From NCBI RefSeq assembly GCF_003710255.1, contig NZ_RHIB01000002.1:248001-312000 (forward strand): 64,000 nucleotides of DNA, given 5' to 3'. The position numbers and the translations under genes were made by a program. The notes beneath the pieces are model-generated. The model did no database searches. It had not been told where the DNA came from and was given only the letters and a program-made list of their open reading frames with translations. Positions 35,233 to 44,000 of this stretch are shown in pieces. Each line of letters begins with the position of its first letter. Position 1 is the stretch's first letter. Source of the DNA: Alteribacter keqinensis (GTDB lineage Bacteria; Bacillota; Bacilli; Bacillales; Salisediminibacteriaceae).

Positions 35233-35910
35233 GTGGGGCTGTTGAAGCGATTGGTACTTTTGGGATTGGCAGGCATCATCATTTTATCCGGCTGTGTGAG
35301 CACGGAAACAAATGATGCTGTCGACGAAAATGAGGAAACAGAAGCTGGACAAGAAGATGACGTAATAGTTGAAGAACCTGAAGATGAAGAAGATACCCCT
35401 GTTAATGAGCCCGAACCTGCAGAAGAAGAAGGCGACGGAGAAAATGAGCCGCCTGAAACTGACTCCAACCCTGAAGAAGATATCGTATCTGACGAGGAAC
35501 AAGAAACGCTGCATGTACCGGAGGGGGCTGAACCTTACCTTTATGAAAATGACGAATTCGGTTTTTCGCTCGAATTTCCTGCAGCGTGGAGAGGTCTCAT
35601 TTCGATTCAGCAAAGCGACGATGCACCTGATGCGGTGCGATCGTTCATCATCAATTACACACCAGATAACCAGTTCTCCCATTTCTTTTTCTCTATCGAT
35701 GTCCTGCCGGGAGAGTATGGCGAGGAGTACCTCGAGGACACGCCGTGGGTGTATATAGCCTCCTCAGAAGAATACATATTTTCCTACAATATCGCTTCGG
35801 AGCCGAGTGATGACTTGCTAGAACCGGAGAACGAAGACAAACTGATTCAGCTTCAGACGATGATAAATGAAGAACTTCCCCATGTCATCGAGACGTTTGA
35901 AGTGAAATAA
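35233..35910 (+). CDS. Acidic lipoprotein of unknown function
   Basis: 225 residues. Lipobox IILSGC places the lipidated Cys near residue 21. An extremely acidic linker follows (about residues 27-85, mostly E and D), then a compact domain of about 120 residues opening PYLYENDEFGFSLEFPAAWRG, a pattern seen in PsbP-like or DUF4367-type lipoprotein domains. The linker suggests adaptation to salt or spacing from the wall. Start is a GTG at 35233 right after GAGAGGGG; a TTG at 35242 is an alternative. Terminator at 35921. Confidence 0.75.
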   Translation: MGLLKRLVLLGLAGIIILSGCVSTETNDAVDENEETEAGQEDDVIVEEPEDEEDTPVNEPEPAEEEGDGENEPPETDSNPEEDIVSDEEQETLHVPEGAEPYLYENDEFGFSLEFPAAWRGLISIQQSDDAPDAVRSFIINYTPDNQFSHFFFSIDVLPGEYGEEYLEDTPWVYIASSEEYIFSYNIASEPSDDLLEPENEDKLIQLQTMINEELPHVIETFEVK

Positions 35911-35920
35911 ACATTATATA

Positions 35921-35956
35921 AAGCCGGCTCACCTCTGCGAAGGGCCGGCGTTTTTA
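35921..35956 (+). terminator. Terminator of lipoprotein gene
   Basis: AAGCCGGC...GCCGGC stem followed by GTTTTTATT, 10 bp after the stop. Confidence 0.75.
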
Positions 35957-36004
35957 TTTGGAAACTTTGTCTGGCATGCTGCACTTTAGCTTTTGGATGA
36001 ATAA

Positions 36005-36095
36005 ATTGGATTTTTGATAGAATTAATGACATTTTTGATTGAATAAAATGCATTATCGATAGAATTTAATTGGTATTTGATAGAATTTATCTTCT
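36005..36095. repeat. Degenerate GATAGAATT repeat cluster
   Basis: About four units of the form GATAGAATTNAT / TTGATAGAATT. On the opposite strand these read TTTATTCTATCAAAAAT, matching the units of the 30.3-kb tandem repeat. Non-coding. It lies between the lipoprotein terminator and pgmB. Confidence 0.55.
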
Positions 36096-36177
36096 CCCGC
36101 CACTCTTTTGAACCGGCGATATTGACAGAACTACATTTATTTATTTAATTCCTAAATACGCCCCTCCAACACAAATA

Positions 36178-36219
36178 TGCCAGGATCTGTGTACAGTACT
36201 GCTCACAGATCCTGGCACC
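36178..36219. repeat. Variant TGCCAGGATCTGTG hairpin
   Basis: TGCCAGGATCTGTG-N14-CACAGATCCTGGCA, 14-bp perfect arms. A diverged member of the GTGCCAGGCACTG family with compensating changes on both arms, which suggests the stem is selected or copied as a unit. Confidence 0.65.
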
Positions 36220-36240
36220 AGAAAAAATCTCTACAAAAAA

Positions 36241-36280
36241 GTCCTACGTTTTCGACAAAATCCGGGTGGTGACAGGCACC
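36241..36280. repeat. Single REP unit, 3' of pgmB
   Basis: TTCGACAAAATCCGGGTGG and TGACAGGCACC in the right-arm orientation, ending 3 bp before the pgmB stop codon. It matches the copy at 48811-48853 over nearly its whole 40 bp. Confidence 0.75.
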
Positions 36281-36282
36281 GC

Positions 36283-36948
36283 TTAAACGAATCTCTGGAC
36301 GATTGCATCAAACTTCAATTGTTCCGTACTGTCCACGCGGTAATCGGCTTTGCCGAGAGATTCCTCAGAACCGACGCCTACTGCGAACATACCGGCTGCT
36401 TTCAGCGCCTCGATACCGGCGTGAGCGTCCTCCACTCCGACGCAGCTCCCGTAGTCTGCCCCAAAGTGATCAGCCGCGACAGTGAACGTCTCCGGATCGG
36501 GCTTGCCTTTCGTTACCTTCCCGGCATCGACGATGTAATCGAAGTATCCGTTCAGCTCAAGCTTCTCAATGATCGCAGGGGCATTGCGGCTTGCCGAACC
36601 GATCGCCATCGGAATGCCGGCTGCCTTCACGTCTTTAAGAAGGTCTTCGATCCCCGGCAGGATATCCTTAGGTGAGATTCCTTCGATCAGCTGCTTGTAG
36701 TGATCGTTCTTCTTCGCGCATAATGCGGCTTTTTCTTCCTCGCTCAGCCCGAGGTCCCGATCGCCAAGAGCAAGAATACGCTCCAGGGACTCCTCCCGGC
36801 TCACGCCTTTGAGCTGCTCGTTAAAGTCGCGGCCAAACGAAATGCCGAGCTCCTCGCCTAGTGCCTTCCACGCCTGAAAATGGTATTCGGCAGTGTCTGT
36901 AATGACACCGTCAAGATCAAAAATAAACGCCTTAATGGTTGAACTCAT
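36283..36948 (-). CDS. pgmB: Beta-phosphoglucomutase
   Basis: 221 residues, HAD superfamily: motif I FIFDLDGVITDT with nucleophile Asp11 and acid/base Asp13, the GVSREESLERIL cap segment of beta-PGM, IGSASRNAPAII (motif II) and VGVEDAHAGIEALKAAGM (motif IV). Converts beta-glucose-1-phosphate to glucose-6-phosphate. It follows the GH65 phosphorylase by 45 bp, the classical pairing since inverting GH65 phosphorylases release beta-glucose-1-phosphate. Ribosome site GGAGG nine bases upstream. Last gene of the maltodextrin operon. Confidence 0.93.
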   Translation of the reverse strand: MSSTIKAFIFDLDGVITDTAEYHFQAWKALGEELGISFGRDFNEQLKGVSREESLERILALGDRDLGLSEEEKAALCAKKNDHYKQLIEGISPKDILPGIEDLLKDVKAAGIPMAIGSASRNAPAIIEKLELNGYFDYIVDAGKVTKGKPDPETFTVAADHFGADYGSCVGVEDAHAGIEALKAAGMFAVGVGSEESLGKADYRVDSTEQLKFDAIVQRFV

Positions 36949-36993
36949 CCCAATCTGCCTCCAGTAAAAGGGGGACAGCGCCCCCTTCCAAAG

Positions 36994-39237
36994 TTAAATT
37001 TCCTCTGTTACTGCTTCTTGTTCCGTAAGCGAAACGTCATTGTTTCCGTGCTTAATGGTCAAGGCGGCTCCGGACTTCAACGTGTACGTGACACGCGCTT
37101 TTTCCAGTGTCACACTGATCACCCGACCCTGATACTGGATCGAAAACGCCAGCCGGTTCCATTGTTCAGGGAGCGTTGGGGAAAACGAGATTCCGCTTTC
37201 TTTTACCCGAAGGCCTGCAAATCCGTAGACGATGGCCAGCCACGTGCCTCCCATGTTCGCCATGTGCAGGCCGTCCTTCGTGTTACCGTGGGTGTTATCC
37301 AGGTCGAGACGTGCCGTTTTGTTGAAATAGTTGTACGCTTTTTCATCGTAACCGAGCTTCGATGCCATGATGCTGAACACGCAATAGGACAGGGACGAAT
37401 CGTGCGTCGTCACCTTTTCGTAGTAATCGTACGAACGTCTCACAACATCCTCGTCCTCTTCCCCGAGCAGGAAGTGGGCAAGGATCGTATCCGCCTGCTT
37501 GCACACCTGATAGCGGTACAGGGTGAGCGGATGATAGTTTAATAATAACGGAAATTTCTCCTTAGGTGTATTCTCAAGATCCCACACTTTTTTCTGCAGG
37601 AACGTGTCATCCTGGGCATGAATGCCGAGCTCCTCGTCGTATGGAAGGTACATCGTCTCAGCTGCTTCCGCCCACTCTGCCGCTTCGCCTGCCGTAACGC
37701 CGCACCCGGCCGCGTCACCGGCCAGCTCATACGCCTTCACCGCCCACACGAGATTGTTCTTCGCCATAGCGTTCGTGTAGTAGTTGTTGTTCACGATACA
37801 TGTGTACTCGTCAGGCCCCGTCACATCATCGATCCGGAACTGCCCGTTGTAAAAATGACCCGTATCCAGCCAGAGCCGCGCCGTCTCAAACAGCACCTCC
37901 GCACCATACTCACGCAAAAACGCCTCGTCCTTCGTCACCAGATAGTACTGAATGTAGCTGTAGGCAATGTCAGCGCTGATGTGATACTGCGCCGTGCCTG
38001 CCGGGAAAAAGGCGGAGCACTCCGTACCGGTGATCGTGCGCCAGGGGAAGAGAGCGCCCTTCGTATGACCTACCTCCCGCGCCCTTTCTTTAGCTGCGTC
38101 CAGCAGGGAGTAGCGATGAAGCAAAAGATTCTTTGCGAGGTCCGGGTTGCTCATGAGAAATACCGGGAACATATAGATCTCCGTGTCCCAGAAGTAATGC
38201 CCTTCATATCCCTCACCCGAGAGCCCTTTGGCAGCAATGTTACTCACAGAATCCTTACCGGCAGACTGAAGAAGATGGAACAGGTTGAAGCGGATCCCTT
38301 CCTGAAGATCGCTGTCACCGTCGATTTGGATGTCCGTTGTGCTCCAGAAGCTGTCCAAGTAGTCTTTTTGCTCAGCGAGAAGGTCGTCGAAGGACTGGTC
38401 CGAGACTTCGGTGAGCAGTTCCGCTCCATTTTCAGCTGTCCGGTCGCCGTGACGGAGGGTGTCGGTGTAGATGCTCTTTTTCGTAAACTGAACTGCGCTT
38501 TCGAGAGAAGCGGTGTACGTCTCTTTTACCTCGCCTTGGGCTACTTCTGCTTCAGGCTCGGTTTGGTCTGCAAGTTGAGTTGTTGAAGTGCAGGCGACCT
38601 TTAAACCAGATTCGTATGTCTCGTTTTGTACAATGCTTGTGCAGTTTTCGTGCTTTGCGTCGAGGACATTCAGACGCTTTGCATGGCCGGACGCCACCCG
38701 CGGATCGTTCGGGTCGACAAAGTTGGTCACATCTCCGTTTACAGTAGTGATGATTTTGACTTCCTTCACGTCGTTTAAGGCTTCAATTCTATAGTCGATG
38801 GCGAAGAGTTCCTTGGTTACGAAAGAGGTAAGACGTCGGATATGAAGGCGCACTTCTTTTCCTTTTGGTGATCTCCAGTCCACTATACGCTCGGAAAACC
38901 CACGGTCAAAGTGAAGACTCTGTTCGTAGTTGAGGACTTCTCCATCGAACAGTGAAAAACGCTCGCCGTCCAGGTACAGTTCCACTGTCTGGGCATCGAT
39001 GACGTTCAGCAGCTTCTGTTGGGTTTCAGGGAATCCGTGGAGTTTTTCTCCGTATTCAATGCCTGTTTCATCGTGGAACGCATTGATGTACGTACCGCGG
39101 ATCGATGTCATTCCTTCGCCGTATCCTTCTTCAAAATTGCCGCGGACCCCGATGTAGCCGTTCCCGATCGCGAACAGGCTTTCGTTGGTGAGCAGTTCTT
39201 CGTTGTTTATCGCAGTTCTCGTTAGCTTCCAAGTCAA
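36994..39237 (-). CDS. GH65 glucoside phosphorylase (maltose phosphorylase-like)
   Basis: 747 residues from a TTG at 39237 with AAGGAG eight bases upstream, giving the family start LTWKLTRTAINNEELLTNES; longer starts read through the REPIN and are rejected. The (alpha/alpha)6 catalytic domain shows DVTGPDEY with the general-acid Glu, GTAQYHISADIAY, and HMANMGGTWLAIVYGFAG near the phosphate site. Reaction: phosphorolysis of an alpha-linked disaccharide to beta-glucose-1-phosphate, used by pgmB next door. Maltose is likeliest given the operon, but kojibiose, nigerose or trehalose phosphorylases share this fold and cannot be excluded. Confidence 0.87.
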   Translation of the reverse strand: MTWKLTRTAINNEELLTNESLFAIGNGYIGVRGNFEEGYGEGMTSIRGTYINAFHDETGIEYGEKLHGFPETQQKLLNVIDAQTVELYLDGERFSLFDGEVLNYEQSLHFDRGFSERIVDWRSPKGKEVRLHIRRLTSFVTKELFAIDYRIEALNDVKEVKIITTVNGDVTNFVDPNDPRVASGHAKRLNVLDAKHENCTSIVQNETYESGLKVACTSTTQLADQTEPEAEVAQGEVKETYTASLESAVQFTKKSIYTDTLRHGDRTAENGAELLTEVSDQSFDDLLAEQKDYLDSFWSTTDIQIDGDSDLQEGIRFNLFHLLQSAGKDSVSNIAAKGLSGEGYEGHYFWDTEIYMFPVFLMSNPDLAKNLLLHRYSLLDAAKERAREVGHTKGALFPWRTITGTECSAFFPAGTAQYHISADIAYSYIQYYLVTKDEAFLREYGAEVLFETARLWLDTGHFYNGQFRIDDVTGPDEYTCIVNNNYYTNAMAKNNLVWAVKAYELAGDAAGCGVTAGEAAEWAEAAETMYLPYDEELGIHAQDDTFLQKKVWDLENTPKEKFPLLLNYHPLTLYRYQVCKQADTILAHFLLGEEDEDVVRRSYDYYEKVTTHDSSLSYCVFSIMASKLGYDEKAYNYFNKTARLDLDNTHGNTKDGLHMANMGGTWLAIVYGFAGLRVKESGISFSPTLPEQWNRLAFSIQYQGRVISVTLEKARVTYTLKSGAALTIKHGNNDVSLTEQEAVTEEI

Positions 39238-39281
39238 TGCAAACACTCCTTGTGCTCGAATGGTGCCCGGTTCTTTGTGCC

Positions 39282-39388
39282 GGTGCCTGTCACCACCCGA
39301 TATTTGTCGAATTTGTAGGTCTTTATTCAAAGATATTCAGATAGAAACGGCCTATGGTTTCGACACCGTTCGGGTGGTGACAGGCACC
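39282..39388. repeat. REPIN: inverted pair of REP units
   Basis: Left arm 39282-39319 (GGTGCCTGTCACCACCCG... TTTGTCGAA) and right arm 39351-39388 (TTCGACACCG... CGGGTGGTGACAGGCACC) facing each other across about 31 bp. The right arm supplies the final codons and stop of the upstream glycosidase gene; the left arm abuts the leader of the GH65 gene. Confidence 0.85.
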
Positions 39389-41439
39389 ACCTCGTACCCC
39401 GATGTATTCTCCACCACGCTGTAGTCATATCCGTTGTCTGTTTTCATCAGTTTCAGGGATAGATATCCTTCTCCAAGCTTCACCCCTGTTACTTCTGCTT
39501 TCTCTACACCTTCTAAAAAGGCCGGGTTGACCGTGACGGTTTTTGAGACACCGTCGGGATTCAGACCCGTTACGGCCTGGGTGTACAGCAGTGCGGTTGC
39601 AGCTGCCCATGCCTGCGGGGAACAAGTAGTTGGATAGGGTACAAGTCCCTCACTCTGACGATCATGACCGCAGTAAAGCTCCGGCAGACGCTGGTCCTCA
39701 AACTCAAGAGACGCGTCAAGAAGCTGTTTCATTAATGCAGCCGCTTCATTTGTATATCCCTTCTTGCTCAGGCCGAGGAGGCACATGCCGTTATCATGAG
39801 GCCAGACACTGCCGTTGTGGTAGCTTAGGGGGTTGTATCCCTTTTCCTGATCGCTCATGGTGCGGATGCCATATCCGTTGTTCAGGTCCGGTGCAAACAA
39901 ACGCTTTACAACAGAGGCATCCCTTTTTACTTCTGCCAGTAGCAGATGGCCCGGGTTGGACGTGACCGACTGAACCTGCTCATCGTTTTCATCGAGGGCC
40001 AGGGCGTAATACTGTTCTTTTTCCACCCAGAAATGGTTGTCAATCTCCTCCTGCAGCTTCAATGCTTCATTCTTCAGAACGTCGCTTTCATCCTGCCAGC
40101 CGATCGTTTCATAAATGGCACTCAGTCCTTTTTTAGCCGCATACACATAGCCCTGAACTTCAACGAGGCTGATCGGTGACGCGGCAAAAGCGCCGTCTTT
40201 ATGGACCATGGAGTTTGAGGAATCTTTCCAACCCTGGTTCGGGATTCCTTTGTCTGCCTGTTTATGATAGGAAACAAAACCGTTCGGGCGGGCCGTTTCT
40301 TTTGAGCGGATCCAGGCAAGTGCCGCATCCAGCGACGGCTTCAGTTCTTTGATCAGGTCATCATCTGCCGTCCAGTGATAGTACTCTGCAGCGAGATAAA
40401 GAAACAATGAAGTCGCATCAACCGTTCCATAGTAAGGGGTAAACGGCGTCTGCCCGGTTGTGGACAGTTCTCCGAAGCGGAGTTCGTGCATAATTTTACC
40501 CGGTTCCTCATCACGCTCTTTGTTTACTTCTTTCCCCTGATACGCGCCCAGGGTGCGGAGGGTATTTTTAGCCAGCTCCGGCTTCGATGAAAGCATAAAG
40601 AGAGTCGTAATGATGCTGTCTCTTCCGAAAGGCACAGCATACCACGGCGTGCCGGCAACTGGAATGTCGCCGTAGCCGACATCCACAAGAAGCATCTTCA
40701 TATCCTTGATGCCCTGCTTGTACATGCCGTCAAAAGCCGGATGCTTCATGCTCAGCTTCGGAAACGACGCTTCCCACTCTTCATAGCTCTTCACCAGTCT
40801 TGCTTTTGCTTCATCATACCCGATAGGCTCAGCCGATTGACCGTCATGGGCAGGCGTAATCGTAAACACGATGCTCGTTTCTTCCTGTGGACGGAGATTC
40901 ATTGGAAAAATCAGATCCCCTTCTTCCACGCGGCCAGTTGCATCACTTTTCCAACGGATCGCAGTACTTCTTTTTACCCCGTCCTTACCTGAATAGTTCA
41001 GGGTGAACGTGTTTTCCCCTTGGGTGCTCGGCTGAACGTCTCCCGTTTCTCCGGTTCGGAAGCCTCTTACAATAAACATATCCTGAAAGTCAGCTTCAAA
41101 GTGAAATACCGCTTCGCAGTTGTACTCATATGGGAAATAGTTTTTGAACGTTACTTTTTCATACATCGTGCCGTTATGGATAAAAGGAGTGCGGAGGATT
41201 TCCACGGCGCCTTTATCGGGTTCTTCATGCATGAGGCGGAAGGATGAGAGGTTGTACCCTTCTTCTCTTGCCGCAAGCAGCTTTGGTTTTTTCCCGTTCA
41301 CTTTAAGTGCGTTTGCACTGAGGAAGCGGGTATCCTTCGTGTAGAGCCCGAGCCCCGCTTCGTTTTGATCAGATGACACTTCCCCTGTGGAGCTGGTGAT
41401 TAAAAATAAGTCATGATCTCGTACGACATGGGTGTTCAT
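39352..41439 (-). CDS. Glycogen-debranching-type amylo-alpha-1,6-glucosidase family protein
   Basis: About 695 residues from ATG 41439 (GGAGG seven bases upstream). An N-terminal beta domain of the GDE_N_bis type (GLYTKDTRFLSANALKVNGK) is followed by an (alpha/alpha)6 domain with WYAVPFGRDSIITTLFML, NQGWKDSSNSMVHKDG and SYHNGSVWPHDNGM. The family includes debranching and trehalase-like glycosidases acting on imported oligosaccharides; there is no signal peptide, so it is cytoplasmic. The last dozen residues (PVTTRTVSKP) are encoded by the REPIN right arm, so the natural C-terminus has been replaced or extended. Confidence 0.85.
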   Translation of the reverse strand: MNTHVVRDHDLFLITSSTGEVSSDQNEAGLGLYTKDTRFLSANALKVNGKKPKLLAAREEGYNLSSFRLMHEEPDKGAVEILRTPFIHNGTMYEKVTFKNYFPYEYNCEAVFHFEADFQDMFIVRGFRTGETGDVQPSTQGENTFTLNYSGKDGVKRSTAIRWKSDATGRVEEGDLIFPMNLRPQEETSIVFTITPAHDGQSAEPIGYDEAKARLVKSYEEWEASFPKLSMKHPAFDGMYKQGIKDMKMLLVDVGYGDIPVAGTPWYAVPFGRDSIITTLFMLSSKPELAKNTLRTLGAYQGKEVNKERDEEPGKIMHELRFGELSTTGQTPFTPYYGTVDATSLFLYLAAEYYHWTADDDLIKELKPSLDAALAWIRSKETARPNGFVSYHKQADKGIPNQGWKDSSNSMVHKDGAFAASPISLVEVQGYVYAAKKGLSAIYETIGWQDESDVLKNEALKLQEEIDNHFWVEKEQYYALALDENDEQVQSVTSNPGHLLLAEVKRDASVVKRLFAPDLNNGYGIRTMSDQEKGYNPLSYHNGSVWPHDNGMCLLGLSKKGYTNEAAALMKQLLDASLEFEDQRLPELYCGHDRQSEGLVPYPTTCSPQAWAAATALLYTQAVTGLNPDGVSKTVTVNPAFLEGVEKAEVTGVKLGEGYLSLKLMKTDNGYDYSVVENTSGYEVVPVTTRTVSKP

Positions 41440-41486
41440 AGTGATACCTCCGTTTATGTATATCGTTAAATGTCCTTTAAACTTTC

Positions 41487-41522
41487 GAGGCTGTCCCAAC
41501 AGATTACCGCTGGGACAGCCTC
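41487..41522. other. Intercistronic hairpin without U-tract
   Basis: GAGGCTGTCCCA-N12-TGGGACAGCCTC, 12-bp perfect arms, between the binding-protein gene and the glycosidase gene. No T-run follows on either strand, so it is not a standard terminator. It probably protects the 3' end of the upstream transcript and lets binding-protein mRNA outlast the rest, as in E. coli malE-malF. Confidence 0.65.
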
Positions 41523-41535
41523 TAGTCTTTAGTTA

Positions 41536-42852
41536 TTATTCAGCATCTTCCCGCAGCTCTTCAATTTCAGCGGCTGCATTGTTAAGGGTTGACTCTACGT
41601 CTTCACCGTTTACAACGATCTGCTGGAAGGCGTCGATGTAGATTTGCTCTGCATTTTCCCAGTAAGGTACGTTGCCGCGTGGTTCTGCATGCTCAAGAGC
41701 GTCACGGATCGCTTCAAAGTACGGCTCCTGGTAACCCTGAACAAGACCATAAGCGTCAGAGCGGACCGCCGGCCATGCAAGCTCACTTACAAGAAGCTCC
41801 TGCACTTCCTGAGACATAAGGAACTCGGCAAACTGAATCGCTTCGTCTACGTTCTCAGACCCCCGCGGAATCCCGATCACTTCGCCCCCAAGCGCATGGC
41901 TCATGCCTTCCGGACCTTCCCAGCCAGCATATGCCTGGATTTCATCTTTACCGTTGGCGTGGAACTCACCGATATAGAAAGGCCAGTTTTTGCCTAAGTA
42001 AATGCTGTCATTTTCAAGATACTGGTTCATTGTATCCCAGTTCGCTGTTGTGCTCTGCTCGGAAAGGTGCGGCCACAGCTCCTGAAGGAATGTCATCGCC
42101 TCAATACTTCCTTCATCGTTAAACTGGTGAGGGTCGCCGCCGGCAGAACGGATGAAGTCAAACATGTGAAGAACCGTGTCGTCTTCGAGGATCCCTTTGA
42201 TCGCTACACGTCCCTGACCTGTTTCTTCTTCAAGCGCCTGAGCGGTTTCTAAAAGGTCATCCCAGTTCCGGGGTAAATCGATGCCGTACTCGTCAAACTT
42301 CTCTTCGTTGAAGAATGTAATTTCCACGTTCGGACGATATGGAAGGAAAAGAAGCTCGTCTTCGAATTCAGATACTTCCATCATGCCGTCGATCACACTG
42401 TCAGGCACAACATCGCGGTAGTCTGAAAGGTCTTCCACAAGGTCACGTGACACAAGGCCTGTGAGGTGGTTAACGTCCTGGGCAAACATATCAATTGTTA
42501 CATTATCCGCGTCAATTTCAGCTGTAAGTTTGTTTACCAGATCGCCGCTTTCCACTTGAACGGCACGGACTTCAATGCCTGTCATTTCTTCAAAGGCAGG
42601 CAGAATCTCCGTACGGAACACGGCCCACTCGCTTTCACCAAGACCGAATGATACGTGAAGAACCCCATCTTCAGAAGGCTCCGTAACTTCCTCTTCTGAC
42701 AGAATGTCATCGTCGCCGCCTTCTGTTTCCCCTGCTTCATCTGAACCCTGCTGGTCATCGCCACCGTCATTCGTGTCATCTGTACCGCCGCAGGCTGCCA
42801 GTACGAACGCCGACATTGTCAACACTGTTAAATACGTTCTCATCTTCTTCAT
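41536..42852 (-). CDS. Maltodextrin-type ABC solute-binding lipoprotein
   Basis: 438 residues. Lipobox LAAC (Cys about residue 21), an acidic Asp/Glu/Gly-rich linker to about 65, then a family 1 (SBP_bac_1) sugar-binding fold: LPYRPNVEITFFNEEKFDEYG, GGDPHQFNDEGSIEAM and SHALGGEVIGIPRGSEN. It captures sugar outside the membrane and delivers it to the two permeases encoded upstream. Ribosome site GGGGG before ATG 42852. Maltose/maltodextrin specificity is inferred from the operon partners. Confidence 0.9.
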   Translation of the reverse strand: MKKMRTYLTVLTMSAFVLAACGGTDDTNDGGDDQQGSDEAGETEGGDDDILSEEEVTEPSEDGVLHVSFGLGESEWAVFRTEILPAFEEMTGIEVRAVQVESGDLVNKLTAEIDADNVTIDMFAQDVNHLTGLVSRDLVEDLSDYRDVVPDSVIDGMMEVSEFEDELLFLPYRPNVEITFFNEEKFDEYGIDLPRNWDDLLETAQALEEETGQGRVAIKGILEDDTVLHMFDFIRSAGGDPHQFNDEGSIEAMTFLQELWPHLSEQSTTANWDTMNQYLENDSIYLGKNWPFYIGEFHANGKDEIQAYAGWEGPEGMSHALGGEVIGIPRGSENVDEAIQFAEFLMSQEVQELLVSELAWPAVRSDAYGLVQGYQEPYFEAIRDALEHAEPRGNVPYWENAEQIYIDAFQQIVVNGEDVESTLNNAAAEIEELREDAE

Positions 42853-42938
42853 TTTGCTTTCCCCCTGTTAGTTAAAATTAATGTCCGGGTCCGTCCGGGA
42901 GATCCCCTCTCCCGGCAGGCCCATATCTTACACTCCGG

Positions 42939-44000
42939 TTATCCTTTTACGGCCCCCGAGAGCATGCCTGATTTCAGGTAGCGCTGCAGTAGGAACGTAA
43001 TGAAAATAACGGGAATGGTAAGGATCATTGAGTATGCTGCTGCTGGAAAAATACTGCCGTTTGTGATCACTTCATAGATTCTCAGCGGCAGTGTACCTGA
43101 CTCTGTGGACAGGTAGCGTGCAAAGATAAATTCATTCCACGAGTTGAGCCAGACGAAAATCGCGCCGACTGCGATTCCCGGCATGGCGACCGGGAAGACA
43201 ATTCTCACCAAGGCTGTAATCCGGCTTCCCCCATCAACCATAGCCGATTCCTCAAGGTCTTTTGGAATCATCATAAAGGTTCCGACCAATATCCAAGCGA
43301 GAAATGGCAGGTTGGGAATCAGGTGGGCCAAAACAAGACCGAAAGTGGAATCAATGAATCCCCACGAGATAAACCGTGTTGCGATCGGAAGCGCAATTCC
43401 CACATCCGGGAACATACGCGTGACGAGTAATGCCAGCACAACCGCATAGGCAATCATTCTCGGCATTCTCGATATCACATAACTTGCCGGTGCAGCGATA
43501 ATGATTGCCACCACCGTTGTCAGACAGGCTACCATCAGACTTTTCAGAAGGGGCATGTACAGGTTGTTCATCGTAACCGCCCCGAACATCGTCTTCGAGG
43601 TGGTCAGCTCTTCCCGGAACACCTGGAGATCCTCCAGGCTCACCTGAATCTGCTTTCCTTCCACATCAAGTGAGCGGACATTTCTCGTGACCCCGTTCAC
43701 CGTCAGGCTTTCCCCTTCACCGAACGTGGCTTCTTCTCCCTCTTCGTTACTGAGGGTGTACTCCCCGGAAGCAACTTCATAAATCGCCTGACCTGTATCG
43801 GTTGTTTTATCCGTCAGCAGGATGTTCTGCCAGTGCTGAAGGGTAGGCTGCTGAATCGTAAACGTCGGCCGGTCCGTCATCACTTCTTCCGGACTGCTCA
43901 ACGACACTTTAAACAAAATATAGACAGGGAAGATCATGGCAAAAGTAAAGGCTAATAAAAGCGCATAAGATGTATACTTCAACAGTTTGTTATCCCTCAC
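42939..44000 (-). CDS. Sugar ABC permease, MalG-like, with enlarged outer loop
   Basis: 353 residues, GTG start overlapping the upstream permease stop by 4 bp (GTGA), ribosome site GGAGGG. First membrane helix at about 12-33, then an unusually long hydrophilic loop of about 115 residues (34-148, with ASGEYTLSNEEGEEATFGEG), then five further helices. The EAA-type loop SAMVDGGSRITALVRIVFP contacts the ATPase. Typical MalG-like subunits are 275-300 residues, so an extra loop of 50 or more residues faces the outside, where it may touch the binding protein. No ATPase gene is present; a shared MsmX-type ATPase is expected. Confidence 0.9.
   Translation of the reverse strand: MRDNKLLKYTSYALLLAFTFAMIFPVYILFKVSLSSPEEVMTDRPTFTIQQPTLQHWQNILLTDKTTDTGQAIYEVASGEYTLSNEEGEEATFGEGESLTVNGVTRNVRSLDVEGKQIQVSLEDLQVFREELTTSKTMFGAVTMNNLYMPLLKSLMVACLTTVVAIIIAAPASYVISRMPRMIAYAVVLALLVTRMFPDVGIALPIATRFISWGFIDSTFGLVLAHLIPNLPFLAWILVGTFMMIPKDLEESAMVDGGSRITALVRIVFPVAMPGIAVGAIFVWLNSWNEFIFARYLSTESGTLPLRIYEVITNGSIFPAAAYSMILTIPVIFITFLLQRYLKSGMLSGAVKG

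Noticed and set aside
39238-39330. Longer N-terminus for the GH65 phosphorylase
   Set aside because: The extra codons are REPIN sequence; the TTG at 39237 has a good ribosome site and begins the conserved family sequence.
41487-41522. Terminator between the binding protein and the glycosidase
   Set aside because: The stem has no T-run on either strand, and genes downstream belong to the same pathway, so an mRNA-stabilising hairpin is preferred.
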